A DNA stretch of 64,000 bases from Paratractidigestivibacter sp003150175 (lineage in GTDB: Bacteria > Actinomycetota > Coriobacteriia > Coriobacteriales > Atopobiaceae), in assembly GCF_964283195.1 (NCBI RefSeq), contig NZ_CAXYLH010000001.1; one strand, given 5' to 3'. The notes beneath the pieces were generated by a model. It searched no databases. It was not told the DNA's origin and worked only from the letters and a program-made list of their open reading frames with translations. This document shows positions 33,104 through 40,257 of this stretch, in pieces (within the stretch, counting starts at the first letter, position 1; each line of letters opens with the position of its first letter). The position numbers were made by a program, and so were the translations under genes.

Positions 33104-34246
33104 CTAGTCCTCCCCGTGGCAACAGCAGTGGTGTCCGCCGTCCCCGTGGCCGTGGCCGTGGCCCTCGCCGTCGTGATGGCCGCCGCAGCAGCCCTCGCCG
33201 TGGCCGTGGCCCTCGCCGTCGTGATGGCCGCCGCAGCACTCGTGGCCGTCCTCGTGGCCGTGGCCGCCGCAGCAGCCGCCGTCGTGGCCGCCGCAGCCGC
33301 AGCCGTCCTCGTCGCCATCGAGCAGCGACCAGTCGAGGCCGGCCGCCGCGGCATCGGCCTCCTCGGCGTACAGCAGCGTGAGCGCCTGGGTGCCCATGCG
33401 CGCGCCGCCGACCTGGCAGAGCGTGTCGAAGAGCGCGAAGGCGGTCTCGGCGCCCGGGAGCGCCAGCTCGGCGTCTTGGGCGGAGCGCAGCGCGAGCGCG
33501 ATGTCCTTGCGCAGGTGCTCGGCCATAAAGCCGGGCTTGTAGTCGCCGTCGAGGGACTTCGGCGCGAGGCTCGCGGAGGCGCCGGAGCCGCCGGTGCCGC
33601 TCGCCATGAGCTCGAGGACCTTGTGGGGGTCGACGTGGCCCTGCTCGGCGAGAGCGAGCGCGTCGGCGTAGCCCACCATGCAGGAGGCGAGGCTCACCTG
33701 GTTGCAGAGCTTCGCGGTCTGGCCGGCACCGGGGGCGTCGAAGTAGAAGAACTTCTTGCCGAAGGTCTGGAGGATGGGAAGCACCGGGGCCGCCTGGGCC
33801 TCGGTCGCGCCGAGGATCAGCGTGAGGGTGCCCGCCTCGGCGCCCGCCTGGCCGCCCGTGACGGGGCAGTCGAAGGCGTGCTTGTCCTCGATCTCGGCGG
33901 CGTCATGGATGTCGCGGGCGAGCTGCGGGGAGCTCGTGGTGAGGTCGATGAGGTAGGCGCCCTTCCGCGTGGCGCGGATGAGGCCGTCGGAGGCCAGGTA
34001 GACGTCCTCGACGTCCGTCGGGTAGCCGACCATGGTAAAGACGACGTCGGCCTCGCGGGCGGCGTCGGCCGCCGAATCGGCCCAGTGCGCGCCGCGCGCC
34101 AGGAGCGCCTCGGCCTTGGACTTCGTGCGGTTGTGGACGGTGACGTCGTAGCCGGCGTCGAGGATGTGGCCGCAGATCGCGGCGCCCATGATGCCGGTGC
34201 CGATGAAGGCGACCTTGGTGTGGTGGGGGGAGATCGTGGTGCTCAT
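33104..34246 (-). CDS. 3-hydroxyisobutyrate/tartronate-semialdehyde-type dehydrogenase with Cys/His-rich tail
   Basis: Residues 1-300 are a complete beta-hydroxyacid dehydrogenase: NAD(P) motif VAFIGTGIMGAAICGHIL, substrate motif FDCPVTGGQAGAEAGTL, and the catalytic Lys region GQTAKLCNQ. This family oxidises or reduces small hydroxyacids such as 3-hydroxyisobutyrate or tartronate semialdehyde. Unusually, after about residue 315 comes a tail of some 65 residues made of Cys, His, Gly, Asp and Glu, with a 16-residue unit CCGGHHDGEGHGHGEG repeated almost exactly. It resembles metal-chaperone tails such as that of UreE. Substrate and role of the tail are unknown. Confidence 0.85.
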   Translation of the reverse strand: MSTTISPHHTKVAFIGTGIMGAAICGHILDAGYDVTVHNRTKSKAEALLARGAHWADSAADAAREADVVFTMVGYPTDVEDVYLASDGLIRATRKGAYLIDLTTSSPQLARDIHDAAEIEDKHAFDCPVTGGQAGAEAGTLTLILGATEAQAAPVLPILQTFGKKFFYFDAPGAGQTAKLCNQVSLASCMVGYADALALAEQGHVDPHKVLELMASGTGGSGASASLAPKSLDGDYKPGFMAEHLRKDIALALRSAQDAELALPGAETAFALFDTLCQVGGARMGTQALTLLYAEEADAAAAGLDWSLLDGDEDGCGCGGHDGGCCGGHGHEDGHECCGGHHDGEGHGHGEGCCGGHHDGEGHGHGHGDGGHHCCCHGED

Positions 34247-34262
34247 TCGTGCCTTTCTATCG

Positions 34263-34293
34263 ATGACGAAAAGGGACTGTCCCTTTTCGTCAT
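34263..34293. repeat. REP palindrome copy 3
   Basis: Exact 31-nt copy, centre T. It supplies the TGA stop of the second degV gene (complement of 34290-34292) and lies upstream of the dehydrogenase start. Confidence 0.95.
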
Positions 34294-35327
34294 TTGTTGC
34301 GGACCTTGCGGGCGAGGCGGTCGGTGAAGCTCAGGCTCTCGCGGCGGTCCTTGCCCCAGAACACGCAGGCGACCATGCCGGGGCCGACGTGCGCGCCGAT
34401 GACGGGAGAGACCGAGCTGAAGATGATGGGCATGTCCGCGCAGCCGGGCTCCTTTCGGAGCTGGTCGGCGAGCCAGTAGGCGTCCTTCTCGGCGTCGGCG
34501 GAGACGATGCCGACGGGCATCGGCACGCCGCCCATGTCCTCGTTCGTCAAGTGGTTGGCCTTGAAGTCGGCGATGATCGCGCGCAGGGCCTTCTTGCGCC
34601 CGCGGCACATGCCGCGCAGCGTGAGGGCGCCGTTGAGGTCGTAGGAGAGCTCGGGCTTGATGTCGAGCTTGCCGCCCACGGTGGCCGCCGCCGGCGGGAT
34701 GCGCCCGCCGCGCGCCAGCGCGTCGAAGCTGTCGAGCGTAAAGAAGCCCTGGATGTAGTAGCGCGCCTCCTCGGCCCACTCGACGAGCTCCTTGGCAGTG
34801 AGGCCGTTGCCCGCCTGGTGCACCGCCTCGATGGCCAAAAGCTCGGCCGCCGCCGACGGGCAGAGGTTGTCGACCACGTAGAGCTCGAAGCCGGGGTGGT
34901 TCTCGCGCACCATGTCCGCGGCCGTGCGGGCCGCGTCGATGGAGGACGAGAGGCCGCGCGTGAAGCCGAGGTAGACGGTCGGCGTGCCCTTGGCTGCCGC
35001 CGCCTCGAAGACCTCGAGGTAGTGGCCGGGCGTGATGGCCGACGTCGTCGCGACCTCGCCGGCGCGCATGCGGCCGTAGAAGTCGGACGGGCTCATGGTC
35101 TGCCAGAAGTCGTCGAGGTGCTCCTCCCCTCCCATGACGAAGGGGAAGCTCACGACCTCGACGCCGAGGGCGCGGACGACCTCGGGCGCGAAGTCGGCGC
35201 ACGAGTCGACGATGATGTGCACATTGGGCTGCGAGTGATAAGCGCGGCCCAGGCGCGCAGCCTCCTGCGATGCCTGGGCATTTGAGTTGCTAAGTTGTTC
35301 GTCCTCTTGGACGGTCTGATCGCTCAA
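34290..35327 (-). CDS. DegV family fatty-acid-binding protein (2 of 3)
   Basis: A DegV protein of about 345 residues. The core begins with HIIVDSCADFAPEVV; the ligand loop is TTSAITPGHY; DALARGGRIPP and the end IGAHVGPGMVACVFWG are typical. The C-terminal VFWGKDRR is shared with the third DegV of this window (VFWGRDRR), so these two are closer to each other than to the first. TTG 35327 is a tentative start, 10 bases after the hpf stop; the first about 30 residues (Gln/Glu/Ser/Ala-rich) have no homology. It is probably co-transcribed with hpf. Confidence 0.85.
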   Translation of the reverse strand: MSDQTVQEDEQLSNSNAQASQEAARLGRAYHSQPNVHIIVDSCADFAPEVVRALGVEVVSFPFVMGGEEHLDDFWQTMSPSDFYGRMRAGEVATTSAITPGHYLEVFEAAAAKGTPTVYLGFTRGLSSSIDAARTAADMVRENHPGFELYVVDNLCPSAAAELLAIEAVHQAGNGLTAKELVEWAEEARYYIQGFFTLDSFDALARGGRIPPAAATVGGKLDIKPELSYDLNGALTLRGMCRGRKKALRAIIADFKANHLTNEDMGGVPMPVGIVSADAEKDAYWLADQLRKEPGCADMPIIFSSVSPVIGAHVGPGMVACVFWGKDRRESLSFTDRLARKVRNK

Positions 35328-35337
35328 AGGTGAATCC

Positions 35338-35928
35338 CTACTCCTCGTTCTCCTCGATCTTGGGCTTGATGATACCGTACCCGCCGTTCTTGCGGTGGTA
35401 GATGACGTTGATAAGCCCAGTTGTCGCGTTTGTGAACACATAAAAATCGTGTCCGAGCAGGTCGGTCTGGACGAGCGCCTCCTCCTCGGTCATGGGCTTG
35501 AGGTCGATGACCTTCTCGCGCACGAGCTGGTCGTCGGCGTCCTCGTCGGGAGCGGGCTCGATGAGGGAGGCGAGGTCCTCGGCGCTCACAGGGGCGGCGT
35601 GCGCGACGCGGGCGCGCTGACGGCGGTCGACGACGCGGGTCTTGTACTTGCGCAGCTGGCGGGTGACCTTCTCGGCCGCCTCGTCGATGGCAGAGTACAT
35701 GTCGTCGGAGGAAGCGACGACGCGGACGACGTTGTCGCGGACAAAGACGGTGACCTCGCAGGCGCGGCGCTCGGGGTTGGAGGGGTTCTTGTCGACGCGG
35801 AGCACGACGTCGCAGCTCATGGGACTGATGTCGAAGACCTTAAGGGCGTTGCCGACCTTCTCTTGCACATGATCGCGCAGGGCGTCAGAGACGGTGACCT
35901 TGCGGCCGGAGATCTTGATGTCAACCAT
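35338..35928 (-). CDS. hpf: Long-form ribosome hibernation promoting factor HPF
   Basis: A 196-residue protein that dimerises 70S ribosomes into inactive 100S particles in stationary phase. The N-terminal S30AE domain (VDIKISGRKVTVSDALRDHV to about residue 100, with SSDDMYSAIDEAAEKVTRQL) is joined by a charged linker to the C-terminal dimerisation domain, with PMTEEEALVQTDLLGHDFYVF and NVIYHRKNGGYGIIKP. ATG 35928 has AAGGAGG. Long HPF is the normal form in actinobacteria. Confidence 0.95.
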   Translation of the reverse strand: MVDIKISGRKVTVSDALRDHVQEKVGNALKVFDISPMSCDVVLRVDKNPSNPERRACEVTVFVRDNVVRVVASSDDMYSAIDEAAEKVTRQLRKYKTRVVDRRQRARVAHAAPVSAEDLASLIEPAPDEDADDQLVREKVIDLKPMTEEEALVQTDLLGHDFYVFTNATTGLINVIYHRKNGGYGIIKPKIEENEE

Positions 35929-36053
35929 AAAAGCCTCCTTACGTATGCCTACGCGGGCCCGGCGAGAACACCGTGCCCGCGTCATGTACTTAACATACCC
36001 AGAACCCGCGCCCTAAACCGGCTCGCACGAAGAAGGCTGGCGAGAGGCTGCGT

Positions 36054-37079
36054 TTATTCGGTGGGCGCAGGGGCGGCCGCGGCGGCAGGGGTCGCGGCAG
36101 GAGCGGCAGCGGCAGCGGCGTCGGGGGCGGCCGTTGCGGCGGCATCGGGGGCAGCAGCGGGGGCAGCGGTGATCCCTTGGAGCATGGACGCGCTGGTCAG
36201 GGTGCCGATCTGGCCGACCCAGCGGGACTTGATGACGTCGAGCTGGCCGTTGGACTGGACCGCATCGACGGCGGACTGGACGGCGGAGGTGAGCGTCGGC
36301 TTCGCCGAGCTCACCGCGACGCCGAGCGCCACGGGGGTGTCGAGCGTCCCGATGAGGTTCACGTCGTCGTAGTCGGCGGCGAGGTAGCAGCCGGCGTACG
36401 CGTCGCACACGACGGCGTCGATGGTGCCGGAGCCGAGCGCGCTCATCGCCTCGTTGATGTTGGCGAAGGACTGCTCGACGCAGCCGGTATTCGCGTTGGA
36501 GAGGGCACGCTCCGAGACCGAGCCGGGCTGCACGCCGACGGTCTTGCCCTTGAGGTCGGTGGCCGTGAGCTCGCCCTGCTTCCCGCGGGCAAAGAGGCCA
36601 ATCGCGCTTTCGGCGTAATCGCCGACGACGGTCGCGTTCGTGGCGGAGCCGGCGGCGGCGGTCGAGGCGCCCACCACGATGTCGCAGTCGGTCCCCAGCG
36701 ACGCCGTCGCCGAGGAGACCGCCTTAAAGGTGACGGGCAGGCCGACGTGGTCGCCCAGGGCGTACGCGAACTCGACGTCGATGCCGGCGCGGGAGCCGTC
36801 GTCCTTCGTGCAGATCAGGGGCGCGGTGTTCGTGGGGAGCACGCCGACCGTGAGCGTCCCCGGCGATACGAGCTCCGCGGAGTCGACGCCGCAATCGCGC
36901 TCGTCGCGGATGGCGGACTCGGCGTCGGCCACGGAGGTCGTCACGATGCCGACGCCCTTGAGGAAGCCGAGGTCGATGTCCGGGAGGGTGACGGGTCCGA
37001 CCGTGCAGCCCGCGAGGGCCGCGCAGGCGAGGCCGGCGGCGGCGATGCCGAGGGTCTTGTTCTTGAGGTTGCGCTTCAT
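36054..37079 (-). CDS. Extracellular solute-binding lipoprotein, amino-acid-type (SBP family 3)
   Basis: A 341-residue exported protein with a lipoprotein signal (KNKTLGIAAAGLACAALAGC). The binding domain has GTLTVGVLPTNTAPLICTKDDGSRAGIDVEFAYALGDHVGLPV, LKGKTVGVQPGSVSERAL and a SGTIDAVVCDAYAG hinge region, typical for polar amino acid binding proteins. After about residue 300 there is a low-complexity Ala/Pro/Asp tail of about 40 residues. No permease or ATPase gene is adjacent, so it is an orphan binding protein. It lies directly downstream of the 6S-like RNA. Confidence 0.85.
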   Translation of the reverse strand: MKRNLKNKTLGIAAAGLACAALAGCTVGPVTLPDIDLGFLKGVGIVTTSVADAESAIRDERDCGVDSAELVSPGTLTVGVLPTNTAPLICTKDDGSRAGIDVEFAYALGDHVGLPVTFKAVSSATASLGTDCDIVVGASTAAAGSATNATVVGDYAESAIGLFARGKQGELTATDLKGKTVGVQPGSVSERALSNANTGCVEQSFANINEAMSALGSGTIDAVVCDAYAGCYLAADYDDVNLIGTLDTPVALGVAVSSAKPTLTSAVQSAVDAVQSNGQLDVIKSRWVGQIGTLTSASMLQGITAAPAAAPDAAATAAPDAAAAAAPAATPAAAAAPAPTE

Positions 37080-37178
37080 ATTCGAGGATCCCGTCTCTCT
37101 CCCTTATTCTTCAGTTCGTCGCCTTGCCCAGCTGACCTGGTCTTTGACCCCACACTCGCGCACCGGGGCCTTCGCTTC

Positions 37179-37194
37179 GGGGGCCGCGGCCCCC
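37179..37194. terminator. GGGGGCCGCGGCCCCC hairpin
   Basis: Perfect palindromic GC hairpin directly 3' of the candidate 6S-like RNA on the minus strand, suited to stop or pause transcription before the binding protein gene. No T-run. Confidence 0.4.
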
Positions 37195-37196
37195 TC

Positions 37197-37377
37197 CACT
37201 TGCAACCCTCTCGCCCGCGAGGCCGGATGCCTCATAGGTATGACGGGCGGTGCGACTTACTTCTAGGACGAACCATGATCGCGCCGCGCGCACGCGGTCG
37301 CTTACGTGGACCCCTTCGGCCTCGTCTACCTTGGGCTAGGGGCGCTGACACCCCGCAACCACAGACCTGAGCAAGAC
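37197..37377 (-). ncRNA. Candidate 6S RNA (ssrS-like)
   Basis: A 431-base gene-free interval contains a perfect -10 element TATAAT (complement of 37384-37389). The presumed transcript has pairable ends (CTTGC near 37375 with GCAAG near 37199), an inner stem CGAGGCC/GGCCTCG (37318-37324 with 37218-37224) and, in the distal part, CATGGTTCGTCCTAGAAGTAAG, resembling the E. coli 6S segment CATGCTCGGTCCGTCCGAGAAG. The 5' part GTCAGCGCCCCTAGCCCAAG also resembles 6S (CCAGTCCCCTGAGCC). Length (about 180) fits. It could instead be a long leader of the binding protein gene. Confidence 0.45.
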
Positions 37378-37383
37378 AGGGTG

Positions 37384-37389
37384 ATTATA
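37384..37389 (-). promoter_or_regulatory. TATAAT -10 element
   Basis: A consensus -10 hexamer on the minus strand seven bases before the presumed 5' end of the 6S-like RNA. No clear -35 at 16-18 bases. Confidence 0.5.
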
Positions 37390-37510
37390 ACCGCTGGTAG
37401 GCGATGCGCGGCTTTGGGGCGCGATCTTTTGCGCGGGGGCACAGGGAATCCGCGGCGAGCGGTCGAGGGGCGGGGGCGGTCACGGCCCGGGGCGCTCCCG
37501 CGCGACGGCG

Positions 37511-38242
37511 CTACCACACGCGGATGAGCGAGCAGGCGGTGACCTCGGCCGCCCCGCGGCGCAGGAGGGCGCGCGTGGCCTCGCGGATAGAGGCGCCCGT
37601 GGTCACCACGTCGTCGACGAGCAGCAGCCGCAGGCCGGACACGTCCTCGACCGCGCTCATCGTGCCGCGCAGGTTCTCCGCTCGGCCGGTGCGGCCGAGG
37701 TCGCGCTGATCGGAGGCGGCCCTTCTTGCCAGCGCATCGGCCAAGGGCAGGCCGAGCATGCCCGCAAGCTTCCGGGCGGTGAGCTCCATGTGGTCGTAGC
37801 CGCGCCGGGCGTACGCCTCCGCCGTGGCGGGGACGAAGCAGACGGCGTCGGTGGCCGGGGCGTCGAAGCGGGGCCGGCCGTCGCGGGCGGGCCAGAACGA
37901 CGCCTCCTCGAGCGCGCAGAGCATCGCCGCCGCGTTCACCGGCGCGAGGCGCAGCTCGTGGTAGTCCTTGAGGCAGGTGGCCATGCGGGGCGCCGCGCCC
38001 GTGAAGCCGAGGGCGGCGATGGTCGCGCGCGGCTCCCAGTCGCCCTCGCAGCCCGTGCAGGTCACGTCGCCGAACGCAGCGCCGCACACGGGGCAGGCGC
38101 GCCGCTGCTCGATCCAGGGAAGGTCGGCTCGGCACTCGTCGCACAAAAGCTCGCCGGGCATCTCGCAGCCGACGCAGCGGGTCGGGTAGAGGAGCTCGAG
38201 CGCCGCGTCGGCGGCCTTGTGCGCGAAGCGGCGCATGCCCAT
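37511..38242 (-). CDS. comF: ComF family phosphoribosyltransferase-like protein
   Basis: A 243-residue protein. An N-terminal double zinc motif (CVGCEMPGELLCDEC and CPVCGAAFGDVTCTGC) is followed by a phosphoribosyltransferase-type domain ending in the PRPP loop LLLVDDVVTTGAS. ComF proteins take part in DNA uptake for transformation in naturally competent bacteria, handling incoming single-stranded DNA, but are also widespread elsewhere. YARRGYDHMELTARKLA is the conserved motif before the PRPP loop. It follows tatD by 64 bases on the same strand. Confidence 0.92.
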   Translation of the reverse strand: MGMRRFAHKAADAALELLYPTRCVGCEMPGELLCDECRADLPWIEQRRACPVCGAAFGDVTCTGCEGDWEPRATIAALGFTGAAPRMATCLKDYHELRLAPVNAAAMLCALEEASFWPARDGRPRFDAPATDAVCFVPATAEAYARRGYDHMELTARKLAGMLGLPLADALARRAASDQRDLGRTGRAENLRGTMSAVEDVSGLRLLLVDDVVTTGASIREATRALLRRGAAEVTACSLIRVW

Positions 38243-38306
38243 CTTGCCCTCCCCTTCCCAGCTCGCTGTGGCCGGCCGTCTGAAGCGTGCGCGAGGCGGC
38301 CGCCGG

Positions 38307-39332
38307 CTACCGCTCGCCGTCCGGCAGGCCGAAGAGCTCGCAGGCGTTGCGCCACAGGTCGCGGTAAGTGGCAGCGGCCGGCGCGGAGCCTGCCTCGGCG
38401 CGGACCTTGGCCACGAGCGCCGCGGTGAAGGCGACCATCGCCGGCTCGCACTCCTCGCCGCGCAGGGGCACGGGCGCCATGTAGGGGCAGTCGGTCTCCG
38501 TGATGACGCAGCGCGACGGCGTGAGGGCGAGCGCGTCGCGGATCTCCTGCGAGCGCGAGAAGGTCGCCGCGCCGCCGTAGGCGATGTGGCAACCGAGCTG
38601 CTTGAAGTCCTCCATCACGTGCACGTTCGAGGTGAAGCAGTGCAGGTCGCAGCCAGCCTCGGGGACGCCCTCCTCGGTGAGGATGCGCACCGCGAGGCGG
38701 TGCGCCGTGCAGCCCGCGTCGCCCGCGGCGTCGCGGATGTGGAGCTCGGCGGGCAGGTTGAGCTCGTGCGCGAGGCGCAGCTGGCGGCGGAAGGCGACCT
38801 CCTGGGTGCGCTCGTCGACCTCGTTGTAGGGGCCGAAGTCGAGGCCGATCTCGCCCACGCCGACGGCGCGGCCGGAGGCGAGGAGCTCGCGCGTGAGCGC
38901 CTCGGCCGCGTCGTCGTACTCCCCCGCTCCGTAGGGATGCGCCCCGGCGACGATTCTGACGTTGTCGAGAAGCTCGGGCACGTCCCAGCCCTCGAACTCG
39001 GGAGGCCGGAAACCGTGCGCCGCCGCTTCCTCGAGGCACATGCGCGCGATGGCCACATGGGTGTCCACGAAATCGAGGAACTCGGCGGCGCTCCCCCACT
39101 TGCGTGGGAACTCGTCCACGGGGTCCACGGGCACGACGAGCAGGCGCACGCCCACGAGCGCCGCACGGGCGAGGGCGAGCGCGGGGTCATGGAGCTTTAG
39201 GCTTCCCAAGTGGCCGTGGGTGTCGGCGAGCGGGGCGAGCGGCGTCGGCACGGGGCAGGCGCGCCCGCGCGAGTCGTGGAAGAGCTCGCCGTCCGCGAGG
39301 GTCTTGCTGTCGAGGACCTTGAGCTCGGGCAT
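38307..39332 (-). CDS. tatD: TatD family metal-dependent deoxyribonuclease
   Basis: A 341-residue TIM-barrel hydrolase. Metal-binding DTHGHLGSL stands for the usual DTHCHL, then AGAHPYG, GEIGLDFGP, ELHIRDA (usually HxR), DLHCFTSN and ETDCPYMAP, so the metal ligands are conserved. TatD acts on DNA ends and 3' overhangs. ATG 39332 is preceded by AGAGAAGGA. A short N-terminal extension (about 40 residues) precedes the barrel. It sits between rsmA and comF; tatD beside metG and rsmA is a common bacterial neighbourhood. Confidence 0.9.
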   Translation of the reverse strand: MPELKVLDSKTLADGELFHDSRGRACPVPTPLAPLADTHGHLGSLKLHDPALALARAALVGVRLLVVPVDPVDEFPRKWGSAAEFLDFVDTHVAIARMCLEEAAAHGFRPPEFEGWDVPELLDNVRIVAGAHPYGAGEYDDAAEALTRELLASGRAVGVGEIGLDFGPYNEVDERTQEVAFRRQLRLAHELNLPAELHIRDAAGDAGCTAHRLAVRILTEEGVPEAGCDLHCFTSNVHVMEDFKQLGCHIAYGGAATFSRSQEIRDALALTPSRCVITETDCPYMAPVPLRGEECEPAMVAFTAALVAKVRAEAGSAPAAATYRDLWRNACELFGLPDGER

Positions 39333-39366
39333 GGTTCCTTCTCTCTGATCGAACATCAAAAGTACA

Positions 39367-39397
39367 ATGATAAAAAGGGACAGTCCCTTTTCGTCAT
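39367..39397. repeat. REP palindrome copy 4 (slightly diverged)
   Basis: Centre A; left arm reads ATGATAAAAAGGGAC instead of ATGACGAAAAGGGAC. The right arm is intact and contains the TGA stop of rsmA (39394-39396). Confidence 0.9.
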
Positions 39398-40245
39398 TTA
39401 AGGGCGGCGGCGAGGGCGACGAAGTCGGCGGTTGAGAGGGTCTCGGCGCGGGCGGTCGGCGCGATGCCGCAGGAGGCGAAGGCCTCGTCGAGGGCGTCCT
39501 TGGCGAAGCCGTTGCTGCTCATCGAGTTGCGGATGGTCTTGCGGCGCTGCGCGAAGGCTGCGTCGATCGCGGCCGCCACGTCCTCGGGCAAGAGGCCCGC
39601 CGGCAACGGAGCCTCCGCGCGCTCGATGCGCACGACCGCAGAGTCCACGTGCGGCGCGGGCATGAAGCAGCGCGGCGGGACCTCGAAGCGGCCCGTCACG
39701 TGCCCGTAGAGCCCGAGCTTGGCGGTATAGCCGCCGTAGGTCTTGTTTCCGGGGACGGCCGAGATGCGGTCGGCGACCTCCTTCTGCACCATGACGACGG
39801 CGCGCTCGAGCGCGGGCATCGTCTGGAAGAACTGCAGGATGATGGTCGCGGCCACGTTGTAGGGCAGGTTCGCGACGAAGACCGTCGGAGCCTCCCCGCT
39901 CGCCTCGGCGATGCGCTCGGGAGCGACCTTGAGCGCGTCGCCCATGATGAAGGCGAAGTTCGGGTGCTCGACCGAGTGCGACCAGAGCACCTGCTCGAGC
40001 TCCGGGTCGGCCTCGATGGACGTCACCTGGGCGGCCTCCTGAAGGAGTGCCAGCGTGAGCGTGCCGATGCCGGGGCCGACCTCGAGCACGTGCTCGTCCT
40101 CGCGGATCCCCGCGAGCTCGCAGATGCGCTCGATCACGTGGTTGTCGATGAGGAAGTTCTGGCCCAGGCGATGCTTGGTCGCCAGGCCGAACGCCTCGAG
40201 CAGGTCGCGCGTGGCGGTGGCCGACGCGAGCGGGGAGGTGGTCAT
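39394..40245 (-). CDS. rsmA: 16S rRNA dimethyladenosine transferase RsmA (KsgA)
   Basis: A 283-residue enzyme that dimethylates two adjacent adenosines near the 3' end of 16S rRNA (A1518 and A1519 in E. coli). KHRLGQNFLIDNHVIERI is the typical start, VLEVGPGIGTLTLALL binds SAM, and the catalytic motif NLPYNVA is intact. PAPHVDSAVVRI is also conserved. It follows metG by 12 bases. Its stop lies inside a palindromic repeat. Confidence 0.96.
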   Translation of the reverse strand: MTTSPLASATATRDLLEAFGLATKHRLGQNFLIDNHVIERICELAGIREDEHVLEVGPGIGTLTLALLQEAAQVTSIEADPELEQVLWSHSVEHPNFAFIMGDALKVAPERIAEASGEAPTVFVANLPYNVAATIILQFFQTMPALERAVVMVQKEVADRISAVPGNKTYGGYTAKLGLYGHVTGRFEVPPRCFMPAPHVDSAVVRIERAEAPLPAGLLPEDVAAAIDAAFAQRRKTIRNSMSSNGFAKDALDEAFASCGIAPTARAETLSTADFVALAAALK

Positions 40246-40257
40246 CGGGCTTCTTTC

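Noticed and set aside
32146..33354. His/Cys-rich frames and Arg-rich frames on the plus strand at 32558-34327
   Set aside because: They are shadows of the minus-strand dehydrogenase and membrane protein genes and have no ribosome site or motif.
37100..37400. T-box or amino-acid riboswitch before the solute-binding protein gene
   Set aside because: No T-box sequence (AGGGTGGNACCGCG) and no anti-terminator pairing seen; the resemblance to 6S RNA was better.
37100..37400. RNase P RNA, tmRNA or SRP RNA in the same interval
   Set aside because: Conserved segments of these RNAs (for example GAGGAAAGTCC for RNase P or the tRNA-like 3' end of tmRNA) were not found.
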